A stretch of DNA of 26,082 nucleotides from Fidelibacterota bacterium (GCA_002705605.1 PAJD01000030.1:23760-49841), one strand, 5' to 3'; numbered from the stretch's first letter, positions 7,527 to 16,137 are shown. The notes: generated from the sequence alone by a model not told the origin. Translations and numbers: made by a program.

Positions 7527-8942
7527 TTATTCCTTTCCACATACTTTTTTTATACTATTATAAACAACTTGTAAACCAAACATATAATTTTCAATAGAAA
7601 TTCTCTCATCAATTCCATGCATTGTTTGAATATCTGATTCATCAACAAGCACAGGTATTATACCATAACAATCAACTCCTTTTTCTTGGAAAAACTGAGA
7701 ATCTGTCCCCCCAATAGTCATAAAAGGAATAACAACTGCATTTGGTTTTCTACTATACAACTCTTTTGATACTACATTAAAAAATCTATTATCCCATTCT
7801 GATATAAAATTATTACTTGGTATTCTTTTGGGAGTAAAATTAACTCTCTTATCTTTAACAATCCTTTCCAAATCTAATAAAAAATCTTCAGGATTAGTAT
7901 CAGGTAATAATCTAATATCTAGTGTTGCATTTGCTTTTTCAGGAATAATATTTGTTTTATATCCTGAATTAATTTGAGTTAATGAAATTGTATTTCTAAG
8001 CATTGCATTAACAGTTGTTGATTTTTCAGAAACTTTGTTTGAAAATAAATAATGTATAATAGGATTATTAATATTTTTCATAACAAATCCTTCCGTACCA
8101 CCTTTATTATCACCTATTCTATAAAACATCTCTTCTATAACTGGATTAATTTCTATTGGAGTTTCCCAATTTACAATTTTTGATAATGCAGTTGCTAAAA
8201 CCTGATTTGAATAGCCATCAAAAGGTCTAGAGCCATGTCCTGAAAGTCCATTGACTTCAACTTCTACCCAAAATGATTTTTTTTGAGCCACAGCAATAGC
8301 AAAAACATCCATACCCGGGAATGAATCAGTTGAACCAATACCTCCTTCATCCCATACCCATTCTGGATCTAATAAATCCCAATGATTCTCAATCATCCAC
8401 TGAACTCCATACTCTCCTAAAATTTCTTCATCAGCAACAGCTAAAAATTTAACTGTTCTATCGGGTACCCAACCTTCTCTATTTAATAAAATCAAACTTA
8501 TTAATTGCATCATTCCAAGAGATTTCATATCTAATGCACCTCTACCATAGATAATACCATCTTTAATTTCTGCCCCAAATGGGTCAGTACTCCAAGCATC
8601 TAAGTCAGCAGGAACTACATCAACATGATTTAATAATAGCAATGGTTTAAGATTAGAATTTCTTCCTTTAATTTCAGCTAATAGGTGCATTCTTCTTGGA
8701 TCTTTATCAACAGTAAATGTCTGATATGATATCTCATTTTTCTCACATAACTCAGCAAGCCAATTAATTGCTTTAGTTACATCTCCAGGAGGATTGCTCG
8801 TATCAATTTGAATATATTTTTGTAATAGACTAACAGATTCTATCTGAACTTGATCCCAATTAGGATTAGCAAAAATTGTTGAAAGGAATATTAATATTTG
8901 AAAACAATATATTAATTTTGATTTTATATACATATTATTCAC
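7527..8942 (-). CDS. Secreted M20 family metallopeptidase
   Basis: A 471-aa zinc peptidase of the M20 (ArgE/DapE/CPG2) family, which hydrolyses dipeptides or N-acyl amino acids. Residues 1-25 are a signal peptide ending IFANP, so it acts in the periplasm or outside. Catalytic motifs are intact: LLLNHVDVVP with metal His106 and Asp108, GRGALDMK with bridging Asp138, ADEEILGEYG with general base Glu172 and metal Glu173, WDEGG, and the late GGTDSQFF. The dimerisation insert begins at LSGHGSRPFDG. It overlaps no gene and is followed after 4 bases by the methyltransferase-like gene. Several M20 members of similar length are called carboxypeptidase PM20D1-like; the exact substrate is not visible. 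Confidence 0.9.
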   Translation of the reverse strand: MNNMYIKSKLIYCFQILIFLSTIFANPNWDQVQIESVSLLQKYIQIDTSNPPGDVTKAINWLAELCEKNEISYQTFTVDKDPRRMHLLAEIKGRNSNLKPLLLLNHVDVVPADLDAWSTDPFGAEIKDGIIYGRGALDMKSLGMMQLISLILLNREGWVPDRTVKFLAVADEEILGEYGVQWMIENHWDLLDPEWVWDEGGIGSTDSFPGMDVFAIAVAQKKSFWVEVEVNGLSGHGSRPFDGYSNQVLATALSKIVNWETPIEINPVIEEMFYRIGDNKGGTEGFVMKNINNPIIHYLFSNKVSEKSTTVNAMLRNTISLTQINSGYKTNIIPEKANATLDIRLLPDTNPEDFLLDLERIVKDKRVNFTPKRIPSNNFISEWDNRFFNVVSKELYSRKPNAVVIPFMTIGGTDSQFFQEKGVDCYGIIPVLVDESDIQTMHGIDERISIENYMFGLQVVYNSIKKVCGKE

Positions 8943-8955
8943 CCAATAATTTATT

Positions 8956-8981
8956 AAAAAAAAGACTCATTTTGAGCCTTT
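8956..8981 (-). terminator. Hairpin with T-run in the gap between divergent genes
   Basis: Read on the minus strand: AAAG, mismatch, CTCA, AAA loop, TGAG, mismatch, CTTT, followed by a run of eight T (stem 8961-8964/8978-8981 and 8966-8969/8973-8976). It looks like a rho-independent terminator but lies 14-39 bases upstream of the M20 peptidase ATG, between divergently read genes. It could be a leader attenuator or a terminator for transcription entering the gap. Confidence 0.45.
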
Positions 8982-9011
8982 AATTTTTATTAATACATTG
9001 TAAATTACTAT

Positions 9012-9758
9012 ATGGAACTAATCATATTAATAATCTCAGCTTTCATAACATCATCTATATCTGCTGTGCTTGGAATGGGTGGAGGAATAATTTTACTTGG
9101 AATTATGGCAATTATAATTCCAAATGGATATATGGTAATTGCTTTACACGGCATAATACAGCTAATTAGTAATACTACACGTACTTTTGTTTTCAGAAAA
9201 CATCTCAAAATGAAATTAATTAAGGAATTTTTAATAGGTGCTATAATAGGTGCTGGTCTTTCAGCTACAATAATATTTTTACTAATAAAATTTTTTGAAG
9301 TTAGCTCAGCAAGTGAAATAAAGGTTGATTTTTTAAAACCTATAATTGGGATTTTTATTATTTGGTATCTTTTTTTAAAAGGACCAAAAAAAGAAAAAGA
9401 ATCTAAATCATTTATTAAAGTAGGTGGCATTAGTGGTCTAGCCTCAATTTTTGTCGGAGCAACGGGTCCACTGATTGCACCATTTTTTTTAAACAGCAAT
9501 CTAAGTAAAGAAAATATAATAGCAAATAAAGCTGCATGCCAAATGATTACTCATTTAACAAAAATTCCATTATTTATATTTTTCTTTAATGTCAATTATA
9601 TTGGAGAATATAAATTACTTTTTCCATTAATATTAGCAGTATTTATAGGTACAAATTTTGGTAAAAAAATATTGAATATGATTCCTGAAAAACTATTTGT
9701 TAGATTATTTAAAACAACTTTGTTTATTATTGCTCTTAAATTGATTTTCAGTTATTAA
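9012..9758 (+). CDS. TauE/SafE (TSUP) family membrane exporter
   Basis: A 248-aa integral membrane protein with about seven to eight hydrophobic segments. The two half-repeats of the family are visible: VLGMGGGIILLGIM near residue 20 and GLASIFVGATGPLIAPFF near residue 145, each a glycine-rich loop after a helix. TauE/SafE proteins move sulfite, sulfoacetate or other organosulfur anions and sometimes act as permeases of unknown substrate. No sulfur-metabolism gene lies beside it, so the substrate is not inferable. It is a lone plus-strand gene among minus-strand ones and converges with the hydroxylase gene, 3 bases apart. The overlapping minus ORF 9008-9499 is a shadow. Confidence 0.88.
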   Translation: MELIILIISAFITSSISAVLGMGGGIILLGIMAIIIPNGYMVIALHGIIQLISNTTRTFVFRKHLKMKLIKEFLIGAIIGAGLSATIIFLLIKFFEVSSASEIKVDFLKPIIGIFIIWYLFLKGPKKEKESKSFIKVGGISGLASIFVGATGPLIAPFFLNSNLSKENIIANKAACQMITHLTKIPLFIFFFNVNYIGEYKLLFPLILAVFIGTNFGKKILNMIPEKLFVRLFKTTLFIIALKLIFSY

Positions 9759-9761
9759 TAA

Positions 9762-10988
9762 TTATTTATTAATAAAAATTGGAATTAAAGAAGAAAGCAA
9801 TATGTAGGAACCAAACAAAATTGTCATCTCAAAACTTAGACCAAACCAACTTGCATTTTGATAAAACAATATACTAGAAAATAAAAACAATTTTATTAAT
9901 CCGTAAATCTTGAATGATTTTTTGTTATCCAAAATTGAAGAATAAATAAAAATATATACAAAAATATAACCTGCATATAAATAATTTAAATTTAAAGATT
10001 GATTATCAAATAAAATAAATAGATGGAACATCATAATAGATGCAAAAAAATATTCTATCCAAGAAAATATAACGAAATTCCTTGGATTATAAGGATTGTA
10101 TTTTTTTTGATCATAAGGATTTAAGATTTTTTTAATAGGATATTTAAATTTAACATCAACAGGCCTCCACCCTGTTGGCATAAACCAAATTCTAATTTTA
10201 TCTAAAATATTCTTAGTTCTCCAAGAATCTTTTAACAATTGCCATAAATGTTTAAAATTAATAATCACAGGATTCCATGTAGAGGCAGGTGTCAATGTTC
10301 CATATACAGGCTTTACTTCAGACAACTCCTCTTGAAACGTTCCAAATAGTTTATCCCAAACAATAAATATTTGACTATAGTTCTTATCAATATATTCTGG
10401 ATTTATAGCATGATGGACTCTATGATGTGATGGAGTTACTAAGATATATTCTAGAATGCCCATTTTATTAATAAGCCTTGTGTGATACCAAAATTGCATA
10501 AACAAATGTATAGGCCCTAAAATAGCAAAAACATATGCTGGGATACCAAGCAATGCAGCTGGAATCATTAATATAGCTGCATAATTAAATGTTTGTGAGA
10601 TTGACTGTCTAAGAGCACAAGACAAATTAAACTCTTCACTTGAATGATGTATAACATGTCTATTCCAAAAAATATTAACTCTATGATTCAATCTATGCAA
10701 CCAATACCCTGTAAAATCCTGGACTACTAATGCACATAAAACAACTATCCATAATTGCTCTATTTTATATATAGAAATATTTTCAACTAACCAGGAATAA
10801 CTAACAATAATAATACTTATCTTTAAAATATTTTTTATTATATTTGTCATCCCAGAACTTAAGCTAGATATCATATCAGCATGTCTATTTACCACTATCC
10901 CTTTATATCTAGCAAACACTTCCTCTATTGCAATTAAAATCATAAATAGAGGAATAGCTACAAATAATGATTTTATATAAAAACTCAT
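9762..10988 (-). CDS. Sterol desaturase / fatty-acid hydroxylase superfamily membrane enzyme
   Basis: A 408-aa membrane di-iron oxygenase. The three histidine clusters are intact: HRLNH (98-102), HVIHHS (111-116) and HHRVHH (188-193), set between hydrophobic helices. The phrase NPEYIDKNYSQIFIVWDKLF after the last cluster is characteristic of the alkylglycerol monooxygenase-like branch. A further hydrophobic C-terminal part (about residues 305-408) with four or so helices is present. The family hydroxylates or desaturates lipids or ether lipids using O2; the actual substrate is unknown. Its ATG overlaps the TAA of the upstream esterase gene as TAATG, so the two are translationally coupled. Confidence 0.9.
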   Translation of the reverse strand: MSFYIKSLFVAIPLFMILIAIEEVFARYKGIVVNRHADMISSLSSGMTNIIKNILKISIIIVSYSWLVENISIYKIEQLWIVVLCALVVQDFTGYWLHRLNHRVNIFWNRHVIHHSSEEFNLSCALRQSISQTFNYAAILMIPAALLGIPAYVFAILGPIHLFMQFWYHTRLINKMGILEYILVTPSHHRVHHAINPEYIDKNYSQIFIVWDKLFGTFQEELSEVKPVYGTLTPASTWNPVIINFKHLWQLLKDSWRTKNILDKIRIWFMPTGWRPVDVKFKYPIKKILNPYDQKKYNPYNPRNFVIFSWIEYFFASIMMFHLFILFDNQSLNLNYLYAGYIFVYIFIYSSILDNKKSFKIYGLIKLFLFSSILFYQNASWFGLSFEMTILFGSYILLSSLIPIFINK

Positions 10989-12148
10989 TAAATATTATCT
11001 CCAATTATGATATTAACAACCAAAATAATATCTAAAATATTAAGAATATTATCAGTATTTATATCAGCTATTGATATATATTCATTATTTATTACATAAT
11101 CAACTATCACTATAATATCTAAAATATTTACTATTTGATCATTATTTATATCTCCAAGTAGTTCATTTGAACCAATATCTAAAAACTGATATAAAAAATT
11201 AAATGAATCATTTAATATCTGATAATAATAATCATTAGGCTGTCCTGATATCCAATTTCCATTTAATGATCCCCAATATTCATGTCCTTCGCCTTCTTCA
11301 ATAAAAATTTCATTTTCTATTCCCATTATATTCATTTTATTATGAATTTGGCTTGAGCCATAAACAATAGGAAGCGTAATATTTATAGTAAAGGGTAATC
11401 CAGAATCTGATGGAACAACAATATCTAATGAACCATGAAACATAATAGCAGGCACATTGTCATCTTCATTTATATAATCTAATTCAGCAATAGCACCCCA
11501 ACAGCTTACAATCGCTGTAGGTCTACTACTATGATTATAATTATTACCCGAACAATCAATACAACCTAAATCTGGATCATTTCCACTCCCATACGTAGAT
11601 TCAGGTCTATCACTATCATCATAATATGCTAAATGTAAAGATATAAAACTACCGGCACTACTGCCCCATAAAAATATTTTTTCAGGATCAATTCTTAACT
11701 CTTCATGAAATTCTCTTAAATATCTAATAAGAGCACTAGCATCTTGTACCCCCCTATAAACTGCCCTTTCACCACTATAAGTACTTACTATATTTAATCC
11801 AAGTCTATAGTTTGCACTTATACCTACATAGCCTCTTTTTGCTGCATCAGCCGCTAAGGTGGTCATATCATCTGATTCATTACTACCTGAAAAAAACGAG
11901 CCAGGATGAAGGAATATAATTGCAGGCCTTGCAAGCTCTGTATCTCCAGAAGGTTCATATATATCCATATCTAAATCAATATCAATAGTATTCCATTCAA
12001 ACAAAAATATAAAAGGTAAATCAGGAGCATTACCATATATGACATTTTCTGTTTTATCATAGTCTGTGAAAATTTCATCTAGATATCTTTCTTGAGGAAA
12101 AACTTGGAAACAAAACATTAAAATCAATATGTAAAACTGTTTATTCAT
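10988..12148 (-). CDS. Secreted alpha/beta-hydrolase (esterase) with C-terminal dockerin
   Basis: A 386-aa exported esterase. Signal peptide at residues 1-18 (MNKQFYILILMFCFQVF). The alpha/beta-hydrolase core has the oxyanion-loop motif FLHPGSF (80-86), the nucleophile elbow GSSAG (162-166, Ser164), a likely acid Asp242 in GSLDIVVP and His289 in EGEGHEYW, which places it in the carboxylesterase/BD-FAE-like group acting on acetylated sugars or small esters. Residues about 330-386 form the dockerin pair (GDINNDQIVNILD, ADINTDNILNILD). It follows the CapA-like gene by 20 bases and overlaps the hydroxylase as TAATG. An extra Cys pair at GCIDCS is of unknown meaning. Confidence 0.88.
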   Translation of the reverse strand: MNKQFYILILMFCFQVFPQERYLDEIFTDYDKTENVIYGNAPDLPFIFLFEWNTIDIDLDMDIYEPSGDTELARPAIIFLHPGSFFSGSNESDDMTTLAADAAKRGYVGISANYRLGLNIVSTYSGERAVYRGVQDASALIRYLREFHEELRIDPEKIFLWGSSAGSFISLHLAYYDDSDRPESTYGSGNDPDLGCIDCSGNNYNHSSRPTAIVSCWGAIAELDYINEDDNVPAIMFHGSLDIVVPSDSGLPFTINITLPIVYGSSQIHNKMNIMGIENEIFIEEGEGHEYWGSLNGNWISGQPNDYYYQILNDSFNFLYQFLDIGSNELLGDINNDQIVNILDIIVIVDYVINNEYISIADINTDNILNILDIILVVNIIIGDNI

Positions 12149-12168
12149 AGAATAAATATAATAACTTT

Positions 12169-14301
12169 TTAGCTACTTAGAATAATATTAATTAACTCAA
12201 TAATATCTAATACATTTATTGAACCATCTTGATTTACATCTGAAGCAGCAAATTCTTCATTATTTGGGACATATGTATCAATAGAAATATTAATAATTAA
12301 TACAATATCAATAACATCAATTGAACCGTCAAAGTTATTGTCACCAATACTAAATTGTTCACTATAATAATAAGATTTCTCTTTTAGAGTAATTTGGACT
12401 TCTTCTGAATCAGATTTAATTTGATAATAATAATAATCATTGGGATATAAAATTTCATTTAAAGACCAATCCTCCCACTCTACAATACCAACATTATCAA
12501 AATATACAATAGACTCTACAGAATCTGTAGGGAATGATACCATTCTCAAATCAACATATTTAGAATTTTCAGGAACAATAATATTTTCATAATACTCTAA
12601 CCAATCTGAAGTACCATCAATATCATTAGTATATCGTGTATCGATAGTACCACTACATCTAGATTCATAGAATCTTACACCAATTTTAGCGTCATTTGCA
12701 TTTTCTGTTTTTATATAGCCTCTTACTGAAATCTCATTGGGATCTGAAACTAATGGATAGCAGTAATAATTATCAACTAATGCATTATCAGTATTATCCG
12801 GTGTCCTAATCATTTTAATTGAAGAATTGCCATTCCAATAAGTTAAAGTATCTAAAAAAGAAGTCCTCATATTCCAATAATAAGTATTTTTATTTACGCA
12901 AGAATCAACGACTGGATTAAAATCAAAATCACCCATCCAAATAATTTCTCTTCCTAATCTAAATTCTATATCTTGTGAAGAAATAATATCTTCAATATGA
13001 AAATTTTTATCTAATTTAATTGGTTTAGAAATGAAACCTCCACTATCATCTTGGTCAAGGACTAAAGTTGTATCTTTAGAAAAAGAATAATATGGTTCTC
13101 CATATACTAGCTTCGCAAAATTATTTTCTCTATCAACTTTCATGAAAGTATTTAGCTTTCTAGATTTCATAGATAAGAAATCAAGAATATAATTTCCTAT
13201 TTTACCTGTTGCTAAATTTGGTAAATAATAATTTAAATAAATTGGAATTGCTTTATATTCAATAAAACCATTTTCATTAAAACTTGTATTTAAAATTAAT
13301 GAAGACCACGTTTCAGGAAAATTTTGATCAAATATAAAATTCCCAAGAGAGTGAGCAATAAGTTTATTATTATATAATTCAAAACCTTGAATAACATGAG
13401 GATGATGCTGAACAACAATATCAGCTCCAGCATCAACAGCATAATGCGCCATTTCAATTGTTCTATCAGTTAATGAGTTATAAAAAGGATTGTATTCATA
13501 AACTGAATCCATACGATTACTTGGTTCAAAGCTATACTCATAACCAGTATGCATTTGATAGACAACAATAGAACTATCAAGATCAGAATCTAAATAATTC
13601 ATCTGATTATCTATAGATTGTTCTGTCATTGGACAGAATCCTGGTGAATTTTCTCCAGCTGTATTAAGAGGTTCACAAGAATCACCTTCATCTTCACCGT
13701 TTACACTACTAGAACTAAGGAAAATTATTTCTATACCTTCATCATTTACTAATGATGAAGGGGCACATGCTGAAAGACTATCAAGACCTGAACCACCATA
13801 AGAAATCCCAGCATCATTTAAATATAAGTTTGTTGATATAATACCATTTGACATATAATCTAATACATGATTATTACCTAAATTTAAAAAATCAAAACTC
13901 ACATTGATAAGCTCAGGTACTATTTCAGGGCATGAATGAAAAACAATTTTACAACTTTCATAACCAAGATGAGGAGTTGAAGTATCTAATGTAATTACAG
14001 ATTCTAAGTTCCCAACATTAATAAAATTTGAATTTTGGAAATAAGATTCAACTCCATCAAACAAAACGCCTGTTCCACATTCTGGAATAATTCCGGGAGA
14101 ACCAAAACCATCACAAAAATCATTCGGCATTAAACATAGATTATCTTCTAATTCTTGATTATTATTACTATAACTGTTTGCATTAGTACAATAGTATCTC
14201 CTCCCAAGCATTATATCACCGACAAAATTCATAGAATTTTGCGCACTAATATCTATGGAAAATAATAAAAATAAGAAAGCTATTTTAGTCACAATCTTCA
14301 T
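12169..14301 (-). CDS. Secreted CapA-like metallophosphatase-fold protein with C-terminal dockerin
   Basis: A 710-aa exported protein. The start at ATG 14301 gives a clean signal peptide (MKIVTKIAFLFLLFSIDISA); the longer frame up to 14370 would run over the small upstream gene. Residues 20-340 are a CapA domain (poly-gamma-glutamate synthesis type, metallophosphoesterase-related): NFVGDIMLGRRY, VGNLESVITL, LNLGNNHVLDY, HTGYEY, VVQHHPHVIQGFELYNNK and HSLGNFIFDQ. A beta-rich region follows (about 450-620) that looks like a carbohydrate- or ligand-binding jelly roll, then the dockerin pair (GDNNFDGSIDVIDI, SDVNQDGSINVLDI). CapA-type domains are usually inner-membrane anchored; here the protein is apparently free and tagged. 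Activity is unproven for most of this family. Confidence 0.85.
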   Translation of the reverse strand: MKIVTKIAFLFLLFSIDISAQNSMNFVGDIMLGRRYYCTNANSYSNNNQELEDNLCLMPNDFCDGFGSPGIIPECGTGVLFDGVESYFQNSNFINVGNLESVITLDTSTPHLGYESCKIVFHSCPEIVPELINVSFDFLNLGNNHVLDYMSNGIISTNLYLNDAGISYGGSGLDSLSACAPSSLVNDEGIEIIFLSSSSVNGEDEGDSCEPLNTAGENSPGFCPMTEQSIDNQMNYLDSDLDSSIVVYQMHTGYEYSFEPSNRMDSVYEYNPFYNSLTDRTIEMAHYAVDAGADIVVQHHPHVIQGFELYNNKLIAHSLGNFIFDQNFPETWSSLILNTSFNENGFIEYKAIPIYLNYYLPNLATGKIGNYILDFLSMKSRKLNTFMKVDRENNFAKLVYGEPYYSFSKDTTLVLDQDDSGGFISKPIKLDKNFHIEDIISSQDIEFRLGREIIWMGDFDFNPVVDSCVNKNTYYWNMRTSFLDTLTYWNGNSSIKMIRTPDNTDNALVDNYYCYPLVSDPNEISVRGYIKTENANDAKIGVRFYESRCSGTIDTRYTNDIDGTSDWLEYYENIIVPENSKYVDLRMVSFPTDSVESIVYFDNVGIVEWEDWSLNEILYPNDYYYYQIKSDSEEVQITLKEKSYYYSEQFSIGDNNFDGSIDVIDIVLIINISIDTYVPNNEEFAASDVNQDGSINVLDIIELINIILSS

Positions 14302-14506
14302 GTACTTCAGTTTTAAAAGGTTTAAAATGAACATGTTCATTAGGGATAAGAAAACTTGATAAAAACTCAACAGATATGATATAACAACCTATGCTAAAAC
14401 CTACCCAATTTTGAACAATGAAATCTGAATATACGTGACCTATATGAAACAAACCATGGAACCTAAGGCTCCATCTTAAAATTTCTATAAAATATTTCTT
14501 TAACAT
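14285..14506 (-). CDS. Small 73-aa putative membrane protein of unknown function
   Basis: A 73-residue protein without a family I recognise. The ATG overlaps the TAA of the upstream thyroglobulin/LRR gene (TAATG), and its end overlaps the CapA-like gene by 17 bases, so it sits in a coupled three-gene run. Residues 1-30 look amphipathic with basic and His residues (KKYFIEILRWSLRFHGLFHI); residues about 32-54 are hydrophobic (NWVGFSIGCYIISVEFLSSFLI), probably a membrane helix. The tail NEHVHFKPFKTEVHEDCD is rich in His and acidic residues, possibly a metal site. Against it: short length and overlap at one end. For it: it exactly fills the space between two genes and uses the same overlap style as its neighbours. 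Confidence 0.62.
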   Translation of the reverse strand: MLKKYFIEILRWSLRFHGLFHIGHVYSDFIVQNWVGFSIGCYIISVEFLSSFLIPNEHVHFKPFKTEVHEDCD

Positions 14507-15504
14507 TAATCCTCTAAAATTATATTTATAATTTCTGTAATATCTAAGACATTAACTACCTCATCATAATTCATATCTGAGATACTTAATTCTTGAAAAT
14601 CTAATTGTATATCATCAAGTATAAATGAAACTATTAATACAATATCTTGAACATTTAATATAAAATCATAATTAACATCTCCTGTTACTGTACATTCTGA
14701 AGTATCTTGATCCCAAAAATCTGACATTCCAATACATTCAGGATAAGGAGGACATAGTTTATTCCAAGATATATCAAATTCAAGATAGTCATTATGATTG
14801 GAATCTAATTCACATATTGTTTCTGGAATAAATCCAGATAAATAATTACCCTCTAATCTAAGAGTTGTAAGACTTGTTAATTCATTAATCTCCTCTGGTA
14901 TAGGACCAGATAATTGACAATATATATATGCTCCACACATCAAACTTGTTAATCGTCCATTCTCCCATTCCTGTATTCCAAGTTCTAATGGCTCAACTAT
15001 ACCATTTTCATTTGAATTCCATGAATAATTTTCTCCATCTACTAAAAGTGACATCCATGAGTCACTAGAATCCATGAATGGGTTTGGGGAACCACAATAG
15101 TTATCCCAATCCTCACAGCCTAAATCAATTTCACTCTCATAACTATTATCAATCATTTTTTGAATAATACTTAAATCTCCATTATGGAAACAGGCTCCAT
15201 TGATTTCCACATAACCTTCATCACAATTCTCTATATCAAATTCATCACATTCAGGCATACCTTGCCATGATGGTAAACTTGTTCCAGGGATTTCATTTCC
15301 ATTTTCATTAACACACCAGCAATATCCAGTTGAACCCCAACATTGCATAGGTTCCCAATTACAATCATCAGTACATTGTGGTATAAAGCAACCTACCATT
15401 CCATCACAATCATCAATAGCAGCTGATTGTTGATCACAGCAGTCCTGGAGAAATGCCACATTAGTCAAAATAAAAATAGTTACGGCTAACTTAAATTTAT
15501 TCAT
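14506..15504 (-). CDS. Secreted thyroglobulin type-1 / leucine-rich-repeat / dockerin protein
   Basis: A 332-aa exported protein of three recognisable parts. Start at ATG 15504, preceded by AAGGA at an eight-base spacing; a further in-frame ATG at 15525 is less likely. Signal peptide about 1-20. Residues 33-86 resemble a thyroglobulin type-1 domain: IPQC, WEPMQCWGSTGYCWCVNENG and a final Cys after GMP, with the diagnostic CWCV. Residues about 197-233 hold plant-type leucine-rich repeats (LSGPIPEEINELTSLTTL, LEGNYLSGFIP). Residues 274-332 are the dockerin pair (GDVNYDFILNVQD, SDMNYDEVVNVLD). No enzyme motif is present, so a binding or protease-inhibiting role is possible. It heads the run reaching to 9762. 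Confidence 0.85.
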   Translation of the reverse strand: MNKFKLAVTIFILTNVAFLQDCCDQQSAAIDDCDGMVGCFIPQCTDDCNWEPMQCWGSTGYCWCVNENGNEIPGTSLPSWQGMPECDEFDIENCDEGYVEINGACFHNGDLSIIQKMIDNSYESEIDLGCEDWDNYCGSPNPFMDSSDSWMSLLVDGENYSWNSNENGIVEPLELGIQEWENGRLTSLMCGAYIYCQLSGPIPEEINELTSLTTLRLEGNYLSGFIPETICELDSNHNDYLEFDISWNKLCPPYPECIGMSDFWDQDTSECTVTGDVNYDFILNVQDIVLIVSFILDDIQLDFQELSISDMNYDEVVNVLDITEIINIILED

Positions 15505-15602
15505 ATAAATATTCCTTTTATTCATATCAAATTATATGATATTGATATATAAAATTTTAGTAAAATTTTGTAATAATTGTTATAAAATTAATAGAACATA
15601 AT

Positions 15603-15629
15603 AAAAAAGCCTCTAAAAGAGGCTTTTTT
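15603..15629 (-). terminator. Rho-independent terminator after the cold-shock gene
   Basis: Perfect inverted repeat: AAAAAAGCCTC (15603-15613), loop TAAAA, GAGGCTTTTTT (15619-15629). It is symmetric, so it has a T-run on either strand. It lies 31-57 bases past the stop of the cold-shock gene, which also separates that gene from the thyroglobulin/LRR run. Confidence 0.88.
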
Positions 15630-15659
15630 ATTAATGTAAACTATAATATTTACAAAAAA

Positions 15660-15872
15660 TTATTTAGGTACTACTTTAGTTGCGCAAGGCCCTTTTTCTC
15701 CAGATGATTCAGTAAATTCTACACTCTGACCATCTTTTAAAGTTTTATAACCTTCCATTTGTATTTCACTCATATGGACGAAAAGATCTTTCCCTCCATC
15801 TTCAGGCTCTATAAAACCAAACCCTTTTGAATTATTAAACCACTTAACTGTACCTTGCTTTACATCACTCAT
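15660..15872 (-). CDS. Cold-shock domain protein (CspA family)
   Basis: A 70-aa single cold-shock domain that binds single-stranded RNA and DNA as a chaperone. It shows [18 protein letters not shown] with RNP-1 (KGFGFI) and RNP-2 (DLFVHMSEI), then [16 protein letters not shown], the usual full length. AAAGGA (15881-15886) stands eight bases before the ATG, one of the clearer Shine-Dalgarno sites in the window. A strong terminator follows, so it is probably a single-gene transcript. Cold-shock regulation by its 74-base leader is possible but cannot be judged by eye. Confidence 0.96.
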   Translation of the reverse strand: MSDVKQGTVKWFNNSKGFGFIEPEDGGKDLFVHMSEIQMEGYKTLKDGQSVEFTESSGEKGPCATKVVPK

Positions 15873-15946
15873 TCTTATATTCCTTTAATTAACTATATTA
15901 ATATTAGAAAATACAATTAATTAATATATATACAAAAGATAAAAAA

Positions 15947-16078
15947 TTATTCATCATCATCTATCAAATGAGGAATATCATGACAATTTTCACTAAATCC
16001 ACAATTTTTACATGAATAATGACAATTAATTACAATAACTTCTGTTTTGCAAACAACACACTGTTTCTTTTCTATCAT
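15947..16078 (-). CDS. 43-aa zinc-ribbon microprotein
   Basis: A short gene, ATG 16076-16078 to TAA 15947-15949. The 43-residue product starts MIEKKQCVVCKTEV, has Cys pairs CVVC (7-10) and CKNC (24-27), further CH pairs at 19-20 and 33-34 (NCHYS, NCHD), and an acidic end IDDDE. This is the layout of a small zinc ribbon, like the CPXCG-type or rubredoxin-like knuckle proteins. The cysteine spacing and in-frame length support a real gene despite its size. It lies between the cold-shock gene and a divergent DUF523 gene and could be co-transcribed with the cold-shock gene (74-base gap). Partner unknown. Confidence 0.7.
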   Translation of the reverse strand: MIEKKQCVVCKTEVIVINCHYSCKNCGFSENCHDIPHLIDDDE

Positions 16079-16137
16079 AAACAAAAATATTTTTTTTTAA
16101 ATTACTACCTGTGAAAATTAATATAATTTTATAAAAA

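Noticed and set aside
9008..9499. 163-aa minus-strand ORF
   Set aside because: Antisense to the TauE/SafE gene, with low complexity of I/P/K and no family likeness.
14302..14370. Longer start of the CapA-like gene
   Set aside because: It places 23 non-signal residues before a perfect signal peptide and overlaps the small 73-aa gene.
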